From Reticulitermes speratus (Eukaryota; Arthropoda; Insecta; Blattodea; Rhinotermitidae), in contig JAJKFL010000026.1 of the NCBI GenBank assembly GCA_021186555.1, forward strand, positions 6,403,209 to 6,467,208: a DNA stretch of 64,000 nucleotides, in the 5' to 3' direction. Below are positions 32,731 to 46,000 of this stretch, piece by piece. Each line of letters starts with the position of its first letter. Positions within the stretch are counted from its first letter, which is position 1. The notes beneath the pieces are model-generated. The model was not told the DNA's origin. It worked only from the letters and a program-made list of their open reading frames with translations, and did not search any database. A program made the position numbers and the translations under genes.

Positions 32731-33344
32731 GTGACAAATTATTATTGATTGTACAGTTTGTTGGATCAAATACTGTGTAATCAAGCTATTGAACGGAATA
32801 GAGATTGCGTTAAATTAACGACACAAAAATGCAGAGTTTTAGGATGATAAAACAAGTAAGACATATGCAGCACCATAAGCGGAATGCTAAATGCCACTCT
32901 CGGCGTAGCAGCTTAATATTACGCAGCATCATGCTGCTACATGAACGAAATAGTAATTGCCAACAGTGGGCCTTGAAATGGGCGGGTTGGCTGCGCGTTG
33001 TGACGTGTGATTAGTTTCATGCTACAGCTTACTGAATTCAGTGTTAGGTGGAACGATTTTGTGATGTCAATACAAAGCCCATTTACGTGCATGATTATGA
33101 ACTTCATGGTACAGTGAGTGGGCACTACTGTTTTATATTCGGGAGGTCCTGGGTTTAAGCCTCGTCGCGGAGACCAGCTACCCAGACAGATTCTTCATGG
33201 GTTTCCGTATTCCCCCCAGGCACATGCAGCTATAGTACTGTATATTAAATTAAGCCACGCCTTCTTAGTTTCTCGCCCTATCCAGTTTTTTATTTAATAA
33301 TCATCCTACCCTTCGAAGTTGTATAGTCTAGTGAACTGACGAAA

Positions 33345-33845
33345 GGGCAGGAGCGTGGCTGGGGGGGGGGGGGGGGGGGGGGGGGTTGCGGCCGCCTCGG
33401 GCAGCAAATTGATTATTTTAAATTAAAAATAGACTTTCAGCACTCTACAAATGTTAAATTACTGAGTTCAATATAAGGAAATTCAATAAATAGTTTTGCT
33501 TTTTTAAAGTTCATAATTTCTGTTAGGGGCGGTCATTGTGATTACTCCCCCTGTGCGACGAAAACCTCAGTTACGTCACTGTGAAAGGGCGCTTAAATAA
33601 ACCGTAAAATACCGGCACCCGAACGTTATGCTTGGTATTCACACGGAATCAGCAGCAATGAACTCCCCTAACAGACTTTAAAGAAAAACGAAATTATTTA
33701 ACTTCCTTTTATTGGGCTCAGTAAGTGAAAACTTGTTGAGGGCAGAAAATCGCCTTTTTATTTAAAATATTAAACTTTCCGAAGCCTGCACTCTGGTGCC
33801 CGGAATGGCCGCAACCACTCGCCTCCCTCAGCTACGCCACCGCAG
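33345..33845. repeat. Possible hAT-like element remnant with G homopolymer
   Basis: The right end contains, on the minus strand, GTGGCGTAGCTGAGGGAGGC, and the left end AGGAGCGTGGCTGGGGGG; both resemble GTGGCGTAGC-type ends of insect hAT-like repeats. A run of about 25 G lies at 33361-33386. A third similar end (GTGACGTAACTGAGG on the minus strand) lies near 33570. No clean target duplication found. Confidence 0.3.
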
Positions 33846-34414
33846 TGAAGGTATGTAGATTAGAAACTAGTACACCTATTTCGATATTTGTTATTGAGGA
33901 TTTATATAAAAAGGTTTGGGCCAAATCTAATTTTGCTTCACACCGGTCCAATCGAAAGCTGACTTTACCTGCAGCTCACACCCTATCTACATCAGCGTTT
34001 AACAACGGCGTGTTCCAGATGACAGTTCGCCGTATAGCCTACATATCTCATTAAGACTTGACATAATTTCATTTGAATAAAGATCGAGGTATGCTAAATT
34101 TTAAATGAATTGCAACGATAAAAACAACATAAGGCTATAAATAGTGTATTTAGCTTTGTTTTCATGGAATTCAGTATGAGAACAATAATTTTAGCGTTCT
34201 TCTATGCATCTGCCCGAATAACAACACATTTCAAGCAAAGTTGACTACCATAGCAGTCGTTCTATAATAAATTAAGGATATTACAAATTCTGTAAGTCAT
34301 TCGTATATTCCCGATGCTACATGCGATGAAAGACGTGTCGAGGTTTCACGTACTGAACTTTGTATCTGAAATCTCACTCCCGAATGATAAAAACAACATT
34401 CCTTCGTAGCCTGC

Positions 34415-34937
34415 TGTTGACGAGAAAGCGACAACAAGCATGACTCACATGATTGTGTTGTTTCTATCAGTTGCCATATAACGAGCGCTCCTCGCTGGAA
34501 CGGCAGTCTACAGTAGTTAATCTGTGGTCTACAGCAGTCTTTCCGTCAAGTAAGACGAGGCTCGGCGCTACAATTCCTAACATCTCGGCAAGCACCAATT
34601 GCAGTATACTCAATACAGTGCTGATCTGTAATAACTGCAGTGAAGTTCTTCGAGTGATTGATTCCGTGCAACTCGCCGACAGGCTGCAGGTTGTAGCAAT
34701 TCCTGCCAACGGGATGGTATCCCTTGATGTGTCTGTATTTGAGTGACAATCATACATCCTGAAATGAGGAGTATTGCATGTGAAGCTGAAGGCTTACGTT
34801 TTCATTCTCAGCCTGGTACAAAGGTGATGATGCCGCCAGATGTTAATGAGGAACTACCCAAACTGTTCCCTACAGGCATGGACAAGGTCAGCATGCTTTT
34901 TGGGATCTCCTATGTGCGAACCACAACAGGCTATTGA
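34415..34937 (+). pseudogene. Inverted, unprocessed peroxiredoxin pseudogene with a large internal deletion
   Basis: Promoter and 5' UTR homology begins near 34425 (GCATGAC...GATTGTG(T/C)TGTTTCT) and includes the TATA region. The start codon is ACG at 34555-34557. Exon 1 similarity ends near 34590. Sequence then matches the end of intron 3 of the gene (TGATCTGTAAT...TGCAG), then exon 4 (34641-34716), then intron 4 (34717-34811, including GACAATCATACATCCTGAAA), then exon 5 (34812-34937) ending in TGA. Exons 2 and 3, with the catalytic Cys, are gone. Retained introns exclude a retrocopy. Its exon 5 keeps the intact frame that the gene has lost. Orientation is opposite to the gene. Confidence 0.88.
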
Positions 34938-35039
34938 TGCTTGGTTCTTTACTATTTGCAAAATCTTTTGTTTTGCTATTAGAAATATTCGTATCAAAAA
35001 TTTAATGAAACCAGGGTCGCACCCAAGGCTGCTGGGCTT

Positions 35040-36924
35040 GCGCCCCCCCCCCCCCCCCAACCTGAAATAAAAAAAACAATTTTGTAGATATTCTCATATC
35101 AATAGTTTTACATGATTTACCCTTCAGCTGAAATCAGCTGATGACTAGCACATTAGAACTTTGGAAAATAAATTAATAAAATTAACTTATTTTTACCCTG
35201 ACATGAAGGATATGAAGACATTTCTTCAGAGGTACATTTTGAGCTGATTTTCTCAATCATCTGGTACATTACTGAGAGCTTCACAAATTTACATTTCAAG
35301 TTCATCAAAGATACTTTGATTTGTATGTTTCTTCTTTGGCCCAACCCAACAAAAATAAAATGCAAGACGTTTATGTCCAGACTGCAAGTGGGCAATTTAA
35401 CTGGCCCTTTATGACTTATTCACCACATAGGGAAGTAGTTATCCAGCCATGTATAAATATTTAACGCAAAATGCAGTGGAGCTCGATCTTGCATCTTCAA
35501 GCAAGTGCCACAATTTAATAGCATCTTTCCAAATTTTTACTTACTGTTAATAATTAACTTCCCATCATATTCATTGCTGTACAACCTCTGAATTTGATAC
35601 AGCATCATTGTAGAATAACATGGTCTTAAATCCACACTAAACTCTTGCAACATAACAGCCTGTACACCAACAAACAAACTGCACAATACGGAATTTTACA
35701 AGAAAGTACAAACACATACACACATAAGGTCAGTATTTTATAGGAGACTTGAGGAATCTTTATAGAGAATGTATTATTGGTTACATAGAGAAACATATGG
35801 TAGAAAACCCAATGTTCTATAAGAGATCTTTTCCTTATTTCACCTTGTTTGAATCAACACTGAAACTTAAAATGCTCAAGATATATTCCAAATCATGGAC
35901 ATATCGAACCAGTTAAAACAACAAATAGCACATAAAAAAGTTCCAAGATTCTTACAAGAATAGTAATGTCCAATTTTTAAATGATAAAAATTGAAAAATA
36001 ATAGTACAGTCTTATCCAATGCAACATAACTCAAGAAACAGAACAGGCAAGAGATGTGCAAAAGAATTGGTGCATTATTTCATGAAATGCCATTCCAAAC
36101 CAAGGTGCAGCTTTATAAACCCTAAATAAACTGCATGTGTCATGAAATTTTAAGACAGGAAACTAAGCGCAAATAAATTCCAAACCAAAATGATCAACTC
36201 TTGTCCAACAGGAAATATGTAATTTAGTTTCAGTTTGTAAATTAAACAAACTAAATCATATGTATGGATTATTTAAGTTATACATCATTAAAATAAATTT
36301 AAAGAAAATTTGGGTTTATCCCTTGTGCTAGAGATGGAACAGACCATGACATACAAATTCCTTATCAAAAACTTGGTTGTACTTACTCTGGTAAGTGTTG
36401 TTGTTCATTTATTGGACACATATTTACCATACATAGTTCATTTTTTATAACAATACTGCTTAAAGTATAAAAGTAAGCTTAAACTTGGAAAGCTTGTAAC
36501 ATATACCAACACAAGTCTAGAGCATTCCAAGTTAAAGCCTGAGAGTTTTTAAACCTACCTGTCACATAAATTATACTGTCACCACAAGGAAAAACAATCT
36601 TCGTACATTTGTGTTTCTATACTGTTGAAATGTGAAACTGTTGCAGCCATAATGAACCAAGGATTAAATACATGTTGTATGTCAAATTAAATTAAGTACA
36701 ATCAGGCAAACATAACACAATTTAGCTGAAGGTTAAACACACTCTTTCTTGACATTTCCCCACATAACTAAACAATATCTGATACAAAGGGCTTGAAAAA
36801 TATTCCAAATTCTACTCACCGAATTATACATTCATGTGCAAATGCAAAGCCATTGAAATAGTGATATTACTTGTACAATACATTACTAACTTACAACATC
36901 TGAACAACAAGGAGAATGGAGATA
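35040..36924. other. No supported gene; C homopolymer
   Basis: A C run lies at 35042-35058. The rest is AT-rich intergenic sequence with short frames only. Confidence 0.45.
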
Positions 36925-37368
36925 CAGCAAAATTCCACTAATCCAACTTGAATAGAACTGGGTGGGTGCCGAATTATGCAATATACCACATTACCAGACG
37001 GTCTTACAGGTAATTTTTTGTTACAACTCCTATACCTGTGCTGTACAACTAATCAGAAGAGTATTCCATTTGGATATCTCCTTCACCTTCTGGTTTAGGG
37101 TTATCAGCATCCTCTTCTGTGTTTTGTGGAGTCTTCATAGCTGAAGAATTTGATGGAGTAGGAGATAAGGGGTCAGGAGATACCACAATGGTTCATGTGC
37201 AGACACTCTTGGAAACTTTTTTGAACATGTCCCTGAGATCTGCCTGTTTCATTGATTAAGTTGTTTTCTGGCAGAGAGCAAAACTTCTGGCCTTGGGACT
37301 ACTCTCCTCAAGTGCTGGATTATCAAGATTTCCTAATAACTGGACGTCGGATTAAAGGAATTTTGCTG
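36925..37368 (-). mobile_element. Tigger-like MITE, family 2, copy 1
   Basis: Ends CAGCAAAATTCCACTAATCC and complement of GGATTAAAGGAATTTTGCTG form an inverted pair flanked by TA (36923-36924, 37369-37370). The 444-bp element shares both ends and the middle (TACAGG(T/C)AATT, CTTCATAGCTGAAGAA) with 59397-59849. Minus-strand coding similarity to a Tigger transposase is faint. Confidence 0.8.
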
Positions 37369-37370
37369 TA

Positions 37371-39800
37371 CTTTTGACACTGCCATTGGGATGTGAAAAA
37401 TGAGGTTTCCATAAAGCAACCAACAACAGTACTGAAACTTAAACTGTGTTAATTTTTTTAAAGTACTGCAGTCTATGGTTAACGTGAAAATGGTTGTAAC
37501 AGTACTGCAAACATATACTGTAAACCTTAAGATAAATCAGAATAAATGTAATAAATCATCTATTGTGAAATTCTGATTTGCTCAGATGAGCAGGCAACCA
37601 TATTTTTCAAGCCTGGTGTTATGTAGAATTTTATTCTGTCCACCTCACGACAGTGGTGTTAGGACACGATAACTTGTGTCCATTTTATGTGGTCAATGAC
37701 ATGCCCTATTCAAAATCATAGACATCACATCAGTAATATCAATTTTATATCCCCAGTTTCTACATGAAGTATTCATTACTGGAGTGAATTTTGTGAAAAT
37801 TTATATTTATTCCATTATCTACCTTAGTAAAAGTTATTCATATGCAATAGTAATATCTTAAATATCATGATATATCCATATTTTAGTTTCTACAGTGTCT
37901 TTGCTTTCTCATTATTCCACTTCTTTGCACATGAAACCACCTATCTCTGTCTCTCCTATTAAGAGATCATGTTAGACGAATGATCACACAAACTTTGAAT
38001 TTTGTTTTTAAAAAGCTTTTATCAGTAATTTTAATTGCTACATACAATATGTAGCTAGTAAATCATTTCAACCTCAACACTCAATAAAATAAATTACATT
38101 TTCAACACTTTTCTGTGGGTTCAATATCAAAGTCAATTTCAAATTAATTAGCTTGAAATTGAAAAAATATAAATGTTGATATTTTATAAAGTTGTGCCAA
38201 AATATTTTGATGAACTAATAACTTGTGTTAAAATTAAAACAAATCCCTGGGGTACACAAAGATTGAAACTGTCTTGTTTTCATAAATATGACATTCATTT
38301 TGAAGTCTGAATTTGTTCTTGTATGTTATACTTATAAAATAATTATTCATGCCTGAAACTTTGATAATAAGGTTGTGAGCCAGAACTACAGAAGATTTCA
38401 AATGTATCAAATGAAATATCAGCATTCAATTCAATACCTGTGCATATAAAATATAGAAATGTATGCAAAATACCATAATAATCAATTTGTGTATCTAGTC
38501 TTTTAATCTTATAAAAGTGACAAAAATGCATAAATATTACCATTCATGAATTTTAAGAGTTCTGATTAAGTTTCTACAACATTCTGTAGGATATAGTTTG
38601 GTAAGTACCAATCTGGAAATGACACGTGAATATTTACTGCAACATTCAGTTTCATGAACAGGCACATTGTAATAGTCACAGTACATTTTACGTGCCACTG
38701 ATTGTACAGAACATCTTTGACATGTTTCAGCAAAAAAACTACATCCTCATTAAAACTGTTTTATCATTAAAAAAACCTAATTCCTGATCAATGTAGTACT
38801 ACTGTTCTTACTACAAAATCCATCAAGTGTAATTTTTTTCATTTTGTCTGTGTACATTACATTCAATACAGTAGCTTATTTTCCTCTTTGAAAATTAAAA
38901 CTGTGCTGGATTGTAATGTGATTTGTGATATAAGTTCAAACCCTTTGCTTCCAAAAGACCAAGTCTGCACATTCATGAGTACAGGAGGCCCAATATCCGT
39001 TTCTCACACATGCAGGGCAAAATTTTGTAACAAAAAATGTGTAAAAATTGCATGCACTTCCAACAATCACATAAATGGACCACCAGTTTTACAACAGAAA
39101 ACACTTGGGGCCAAATTATTAAGGAACTATATGCAAAAATCCTCCACAGATCCAGAAATCATATCCATGGACAGCAAATTTTTCAGCAGAAAATGATTTT
39201 AATTTTGCATGCATCTGCCATTTTCTTCCACTTTCCTGCCCATGATCCGAGCTTTTGAGCACATTTCTGAATAGCCAATAAGACACGACTTCAAGAGGCA
39301 AATATCAGTTATAACTTTGACTGACGATGATGATAATCACGACGATGGAATTGTGTACACTGTACACAAAATAAATAAATAAATAAATAAAGGGCGCAAT
39401 ACATGCAAAGCTAGTCATATTAACTGCTGTAGCTAAAGATAAGATTGTTATTTATATCAGTTATTTATAAGCTTTCATTGCCACTGACATGTCAGTGTTC
39501 ACTGACAAATTCATGGTAACTGTCGAAAAACATCATCTGTAAACAGGACATTTTTAATAAACAATTCACTGGCTGTGATTTTTAAATTAATAATTCGCTG
39601 TATTCAACGTTTATGTTGCAATCACACATCACTGTCTGACAAACTGATGTTCAGAAAGATCACTGATATGTTGCACCCCTCATGACTGGAAATGGAGGGT
39701 GAGGCATGCAATTGGAAACAATATTTTTGGTCATAATGAGCTGGCAGACCTCAACAATGACACACTTTTCACCAATAAATTTAAATGATATTTATTTGTA
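37371..39800. other. No supported gene; AAAT microsatellite
   Basis: AT-rich intergenic DNA with a short (AAAT)n run at 39368-39391. A 102-codon plus frame at 38888-39196 has no recognisable domain. Confidence 0.45.
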
Positions 39801-39805
39801 AAAGG

Positions 39806-39949
39806 TACTGTACGCACTAACCCTGCCCTCATTAACCCATATTTACATTCTTTCTTACGGGCAGGAACACCCCAGTTAAAGGGACTTCGCTTTAAGTGGC
39901 ATATGCCTGGTCCCAACTAACCACGGATAATGAGGATCTCCTGTACATA
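39806..39949. repeat. Possible Tigger-like MITE end pair
   Basis: The right end, read on the minus strand, starts TACAGGAGATCCTCATTATC, a pogo-type end. The left side has GCCCTCATTAACCC as a weak partner. Boundaries uncertain. Confidence 0.3.
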
Positions 39950-41860
39950 ATAATAACTGGAAGATTGGCTCGGTAAATCTAAAACCAAAAGACTGACCAT
40001 TCCATCTTGAATGAAATTTAATATCCACCCCTGATGGCTTTCCCAAAAATGTGTAGCCACCATTTACAATTTTGTATGTGGAAATAATACATATGCACTG
40101 TGGTTCTAATGAATTATCCTGAAAACTTTTTAAGTGTTACTACACGGCTGGAAAATCTAGAACAATGATAAGTGGTTCTCTTAATTACTGGCCACCCTAG
40201 ATCAAGGAAGGACACTGGCCCAGTTTGTTAGTGCCTCTCAGTGTGTACTGTTAAAAAAGTTGTACAAACATTATTTACATAAAATTATACAGAAGCTTTA
40301 ATACCAAAATTTAAACTTTATCCCAAAATTCTCAAATTTGTAGATTTTAATCAATACAAATCATGGAAGTTACTCCTTTATTTACCTCTAGTAATCCACA
40401 GTTTTTTACCACATATGTGAAAGATTGCTGTAATAAACATTGGCACTGCCTCCTAACTGTTTGCAGGTTCCTACGTAATCACTTAAAAATGTGTCTCTAT
40501 TAATTTAGATTTGTGGATTTCTAATTACCATAAAAGGACTTCCAAAAGTGGATGAAAGTAATTCACATAGCTGGTGACAATAAACAATTACAAATGACAA
40601 AAATGGCAATTATTTTACAATGAGGAAGACAACATTTAAATCTAACTACATTACGTTCCTGTCACACTCCTGTAATTCCGGAATACTGTAAAATACACAT
40701 TAAGTTAGACAAGATGTGTTTGCTAATTCTAAATATCATTGACAATTTAAGTATTTCCCAGTTTAAAAAAAAGTGGGAGGAGATAGATGCATAAATTTTC
40801 TATTACATTCATTATATACAAGTAATAAAAATTTACAATTTTAAAATAAATAATGGTACTTCAATAACAATTATAACTACTGTGGTTACTTTATTCCCAA
40901 ATAATTATATACTCCTTATAGATTATGTTGCAGTTAATGTATCCAATCCTACTTCAATTGGGAATGTAACAGTTCTTATAAAATTTTTGTGGAAATCATT
41001 AAAATATCTGAATTAATGTACTGAATATCTGAACATAAAATGTAAGGGATAACAAAGCATTTATGCAAAAGAGAGACAACGAAGTGCACTGTAATGAAAG
41101 ATTAAATCTAGGAACAAAATCACGAACATTAGCGTATTACAAGAATTTGCATGTTGGTGAGGCATGTATGCAAATCTTCGTTGCTATTTACTATTATAGC
41201 AGCCTTGTGCCAAGAACATCAACACTGCCTAAGTGCCACAGCAGCAGTGATACATGGACTTGACTCAGCCAATTTTAAAATCAGTTGGGTGCTTGCAAAT
41301 AAAATACCACGCAATGCCACCTACAGAAGGGTTAAAAAGCTTCTGCACTTATGTGATATTTGTAAACGTTCAGTCCTACAAAGTCCATGAAACAGGCAAT
41401 AAAAAACCAGCAATGGGGGCTGGCCTAGCATGTAAGAAACACAGCAATTAAGATGTTATTTAAGAGTATGTTCACTATATGCTGATTTCAGTATATAAAC
41501 ATTAATGATGATGAACAGGATAAAAACTTGCCATCTACTCTATCACAATGGCACATATTGCAAAGTAGGACATTAGGACTTGGTCACAATGACTGGAGGC
41601 TGTCGCACCAACTCATATTAAACATAAACTTAGTCCACACAATAGATCAGAGGAAAAAAAATTATGCCCCTTCTACAGAAGACAAGAAATTAGTGTCTGA
41701 AAGATAAGAAATGCAAATTAAATTTATCAATAAAACATGTTCATCAGCACCAAGGGTAAACACACATTTACACAGTTTTTATTATAATGTGCGAATGAAT
41801 GTTAACATTAAGAATTAGAAGTAACATCAATATCAACACCTGAGGGATTAATGGCAAATG
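39950..41860. other. No supported gene
   Basis: AT-rich intergenic sequence. Overlapping short plus frames at 41063-41451 show no known motif. Confidence 0.45.
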
Positions 41861-41867
41861 GTAAACT

Positions 41868-42165
41868 TGTTCATGTGCAATGAAGGAATATGGGACAGAG
41901 AAGGTATAGTTCCTGTCGTTATTAACTTGAGCACTAGGTGGAGGTGAGTGGTCAGGTTCACGCAACAGCCGCCTTACTGCCAGAAAAAGAGTGCCAGTTA
42001 CCCACTGAATAGGAGGCTGGGTGGGCCCCAAAAGCAGTCTGGATACTTTGAAGAAGAGAAAAATCACTTGCCTCTGCTGGGAATCAAATCATGACTCCTC
42101 AGATGTCCAACCTGCAGTCCAGTCACTATACTGACCGAGCTATCCCAGCTCCTGACCGGTCATGA
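41868..42165 (-). mobile_element. SINE family 2, clearest tRNA-like head (minus)
   Basis: On the minus strand the head reads CTGGGATAGCTCGGTCAGTA (box A) and, about 50 nt on, GATTTGATTCCCAGC (box B), then a body with GGGGCCCACCCAGCCTCC. This tRNA-like head marks the start of the family; the other end is near 41868. Related copies lie at 23160, 28262, 45373, 58045, 58320 and 62335. Confidence 0.8.
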
Positions 42166-42169
42166 ATAA

Positions 42170-43600
42170 CGACTAAAACATGTTTTTCAGCTCTTAAATA
42201 ATTTAAAGCAATACATATATACATCTTGTTACCTAGAAAATGTATCATTTCAGACATGCAAACATAAATTCCAATATGTTCAAAAAATAGCAAACTAATT
42301 TTGCAATAAGCAAACACACTACATAACTGGAAGTTTTAAAAAATTGGTGAACTTATGCATGTCACTAATAGCAGTTCTCCTACTAGCCTGAGCATTAAAA
42401 CCAAGTTCTAATGCAAATTTGTGTAACAATATTAAACTGTACAAAGACACAACTGTTAAAATGTTTTACTAGACCAATGAGACGGACGCAAAATGCTTGG
42501 TTGCATCAAAGAACAGAAAGTCTTTCCCCCATTCTCTGTACACTAGTAGAGTAAACACATATACTCATAAACCAAAGAATGTAGAAATATAACCATGTGC
42601 TTTAGATGATGACATAAATGGTATCTTATTTTACAGCAGAATTACACGAAATAAGGCCAGGAATTCAACTGACAGAAATTATTACAGCACACTACAGATG
42701 TTTAAAATCATTCCCACTCTACGCAGAAGCAAAGACGATTTTAATGATTTATGCTTGCTAAAGACCATCTGTGCTATACTTTATTATTATTACTATTATT
42801 ATTATCTCTTCTTCACTTAAGCGAATCACCACAAGTTTCAGTTTCATACTGAAGCATCCAATATGAGGCTACTTATTTCTATGATCATGATAAAAATGCA
42901 CCCACATAACATTAAAATGAACACAGATTGCCATCATAGTTTCTTAGTAGAGCATTTAGTAATATCATAAAACAAAAATAACTTCCTTGTACAACAATAC
43001 AATAATAAAAGATCGTATCAGCTTTTTACATATGCACTAAATTGTTTTACCTATATAAATCTATACTGAAGTCTCAGCTGCATTAAAACCATTGGCTTTT
43101 CTATTTCCGGTTCCACAAACAATGGTGTGACATGAATCAACCTGGAACAGAAAACACTGGTTGAATGAGTTTCAAATCAATGTACAGTGAAGAAAAGTCA
43201 AGGGGTGCAGAACACAGATATGATTCAAGTTCACATTTCAGGAAATATCATAAATGTTTGCAATAGGAGGGGAAAAATAGAAAAGATCTGAAAAACTGAC
43301 CAATGAAATAAGATATTTTAAACAAATTGTGTTGCTACTTGGGTTACTCAGTCATTACTCCTTTGCCTAAGCACGACACCATGAAGATGGATAGAGAACA
43401 TGGAAGAAATATTGTACTCATTCTAAACTTTGTTCCAGATGAATGACACTGTTAATATGAACAAGATAAGGCAATGTACATGTAACATAACACTGTGGTG
43501 CAGTTGCATAATCACTGTTGCCACTGAAATGCAACAATGCATTTATGGTGGATTTATGTTTCCAGCAACAATAAAACATACTTAGGTCTCCATGTAAAGT
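42170..43600. other. No supported gene; short TTA microsatellite
   Basis: AT-rich sequence with an interrupted (TTA)n at about 42781-42804. Confidence 0.45.
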
Positions 43601-43631
43601 GCCCAATATTTTTGTCCGATTTTAACCAAAT

Positions 43632-43907
43632 TTGGATTTTCTTGACAGACTGTCACAATGGCACCCAATAATTTGCCCAGTGGAAGCTGAGCTGATACAT
43701 GCAGATGGACAGCCTGACAAAACAAAGCTAACAGGCACTTTTCATGAGTATGTTAATGTGCCTAAAAAGGTAATAAGACGATATCAAAAGAAAATAATCC
43801 CAATCACGTCACAAAGAACGAAGCATTTTTCACAGAGAATAAGAGTAAGCAAATCTGAGAGAAGAGGGCCAATTGGAAAGATTGAACGGGATAGTCGGAC
43901 TGAATAA
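43632..43907 (+). CDS. Unrecognised 91-codon ORF, probably repeat-derived
   Basis: An open frame from ATG 43632 encodes a basic peptide with VEAELIHADGQPDKTKLTG and HEYVNVPKKV. The ADxQxDxTKLTxxFxxxVNxPK pattern resembles peptides I associate with repeat-encoded frames in insect assemblies, but I cannot name the family. No promoter, splice or partner evidence supports a host gene. It could equally be chance. Confidence 0.25.
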   Translation: MDFLDRLSQWHPIICPVEAELIHADGQPDKTKLTGTFHEYVNVPKKVIRRYQKKIIPITSQRTKHFSQRIRVSKSERRGPIGKIERDSRTE

Positions 43908-44439
43908 AGAATACTCTGGAAGGTTGACCACAAGCTGGATGAAACGTACAGTTACCAAAATATGAGACAGTCGCTTAAACACACAAATGCAAACAACTTA
44001 TTTCTTTTCATCTAATGTCCTTATTCTTGTACAATGCTATCTCTGTCTCTCCCTCTCTCTATGTCCTTACAGTATACTTTACATACTCGCACTAGGAGTA
44101 AATGTGTATTAAGATAAATGAGGTTAAATATTAGAATTAATAATAAAAAATCGAAGTTACACAGCTACTACTACAGTAATGATGTAAGTTAAGTATACAT
44201 ACAAAAGAAAACAAACAGTTTGGTTACTGAAGTAAGGAATATCATCTTTGGATTAGTGGATGTAGAAACATACATTAGTCATGACCATAAACACATTGTC
44301 AGTTTCCAGACTGAAATGTGGCTTATATGGTTATGCTGTGTGTCTGTGTGTGTAATCTTGCACTTACTAACGTCCAGAAAAGTCTGTTATTCATACAAAA
44401 CTTATTTGAAATCATCCTATTACTTTTTTTTTTTCTTTT

Positions 44440-44695
44440 TTTTTTTTTTATGGCTAGACAGCCTTATATGGGCCTGGGCCTCCTCGTTTCGTCGAGGTTT
44501 CATGGTCACACACATCTAAGACACACCACAGTCGGTAGGACTCCTCTGGATGAGGGACCAGCTCGTCGCAGAGACCTCTACCTGACATCACACAACACTC
44601 ACAAGAGACAGACATCCATGCCCCCGGTGGGATTCGAACCCACGATCCTAGTAAGCGAGCGGCCGAAGACCCATGCCTTAGACCGCACGGCCACC
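44440..44695 (-). mobile_element. tRNA-derived SINE family 1, copy 3 (minus)
   Basis: Full-length minus copy: box B GGGTTCGAATCCC, tRNA-like end CCACCGGGGGCA, body, and T-runs at 44425-44450 as the reversed A tail. CCTATTAC occurs on both sides (44398-44405 and 44695-44702) as a target duplication. Confidence 0.92.
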
Positions 44696-45372
44696 CTATT
44701 ACCATATTAACTTCTTTAATTTCCTACCTTTGAGAATTCCAACATGGTGACAATATAAAATTTGTAACTGGGAACAACATTAGGACTATTCAAGGGAGGA
44801 CCTTTAACAAGATGGACACATACAAATTAATTTTATTTATTAAATGATAATAAATGTACCCATATACTTAATATGAAACATTTTATTCTAGGGGATGGAG
44901 AGATGTTGAAAGGCACCAATATGGCAATAATAAAGGCTTCTCATGCTGCATTTTAAAAAGATACAAAAAACCAGCCCGAATCTACATTTTATAAAACAAT
45001 ATTCCCGTCAACTACAGCATTCCACACAGCCTTAAAAAAAGCATTCAGTTTGAATTATGCACACATGTACAAAACAATATTCAAATTAGAAACAGAATTA
45101 AGTTTCTTATACCAACTGCAGAATACACTGGATTACACTACAAGGAATGGTGAGGTCAATGATTACAAAATCCATGGACAGGCAGATTTTACTAGTATTA
45201 TTTTTATGAAGATAATAAACAATTAGGCAACACATGACAACAGGTGATGTGAAGAAGAGACACCCCATTTAAAATCATGTACACGAATATAAGTAATTTC
45301 AGGCCAAAATGGTAAAGTGACCTGTGAAAGAAACACTAACAGTTATGTAAATCTTGTGTAATCTGTTTGTGA

Positions 45373-45684
45373 AGGTAAAAGTAAAGTTGTCCCTGTCCAC
45401 GCCATGCAACCATATAGGGAAGGCAGAGGTATAGCTCCATTCATTCTTAATCTTGGTGCTAGATGGAGGTGAGTGGTCAATATCATGCCCTGGCCAGTTC
45501 ACCTCCAGGAAAGAGCACCAGTACGTACTGAATAGGAGGCTGGGTGGGCCCCAGAGCTGGTATGAACATTCTGGAGAAGAGAGAAATCTTCTTTTACCCC
45601 TACTGGAAATTGAACCCTAGACTGTCCAGCCTGTAGCCTAGTCCCTACACCAACTATGTTACCCTGGCTCCCATGCATTTGTTT
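45373..45684 (-). mobile_element. SINE family 2 copy (minus)
   Basis: Full-length member: GTAAAAGTAAAGTTGTCCCT at the low end, GCTAGATGGAGGTGAGTGGT in the middle, and a decayed tRNA-like head near 45610-45684 (minus-strand AGGGTTCAATTTCC). Confidence 0.75.
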
Positions 45685-45689
45685 GTAGT

Positions 45690-46000
45690 TTATTTAACAA
45701 TGCTGTCTGTAACTTCGGATTTTTTACATCAAATAACTGGATGACGGTGAACAATGAAGTGTGAAGGATATGGCAGGAAGCAGTCGGGGCCTAATTTAAG
45801 TTAGCTATTGTAATTTGGCTAGGAGGACTGAGCCACACCCACACCACAAAAAATTTAGTCTGTAAAGTCGACATTCCAGCCAAAATTTGAACCAGAACAA
45901 AGCACATGTCAGAAGCATTACTCCATGAGTCAACTAGCTTGGCAATAATTATGCGAAGAAATGCCAATTTACAACTACTGAAGCAATTACAGGAACAATA
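45690..46000. repeat. Third dispersed repeat, copy 1
   Basis: Shares the order GCATCAAAT..CTGGATGA, AG(C)AGT(C/G)(G/A)G(G)GCCTAATT, CCA(G/A)(C/T)(C/A)(A/G)AAATTTGAA and GTACTA.TCA with 49140-49400. It might be another tRNA-derived SINE, since the order ends in a possible box B. Confidence 0.4.

Noticed and set aside
34453..34746. 97-codon plus-strand ORF as a new small protein gene
   Set aside because: The frame runs through 5' UTR, a deletion junction and intron sequence of a peroxiredoxin duplicate; it is open by chance.
34415..34937. Processed (retro) pseudogene
   Set aside because: Sequence matching intron 3 end and intron 4 is retained and there is no A tail.
38888..39196. 102-codon ORF as a host exon
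   Set aside because: No recognisable domain, splice site pattern or neighbouring exons.
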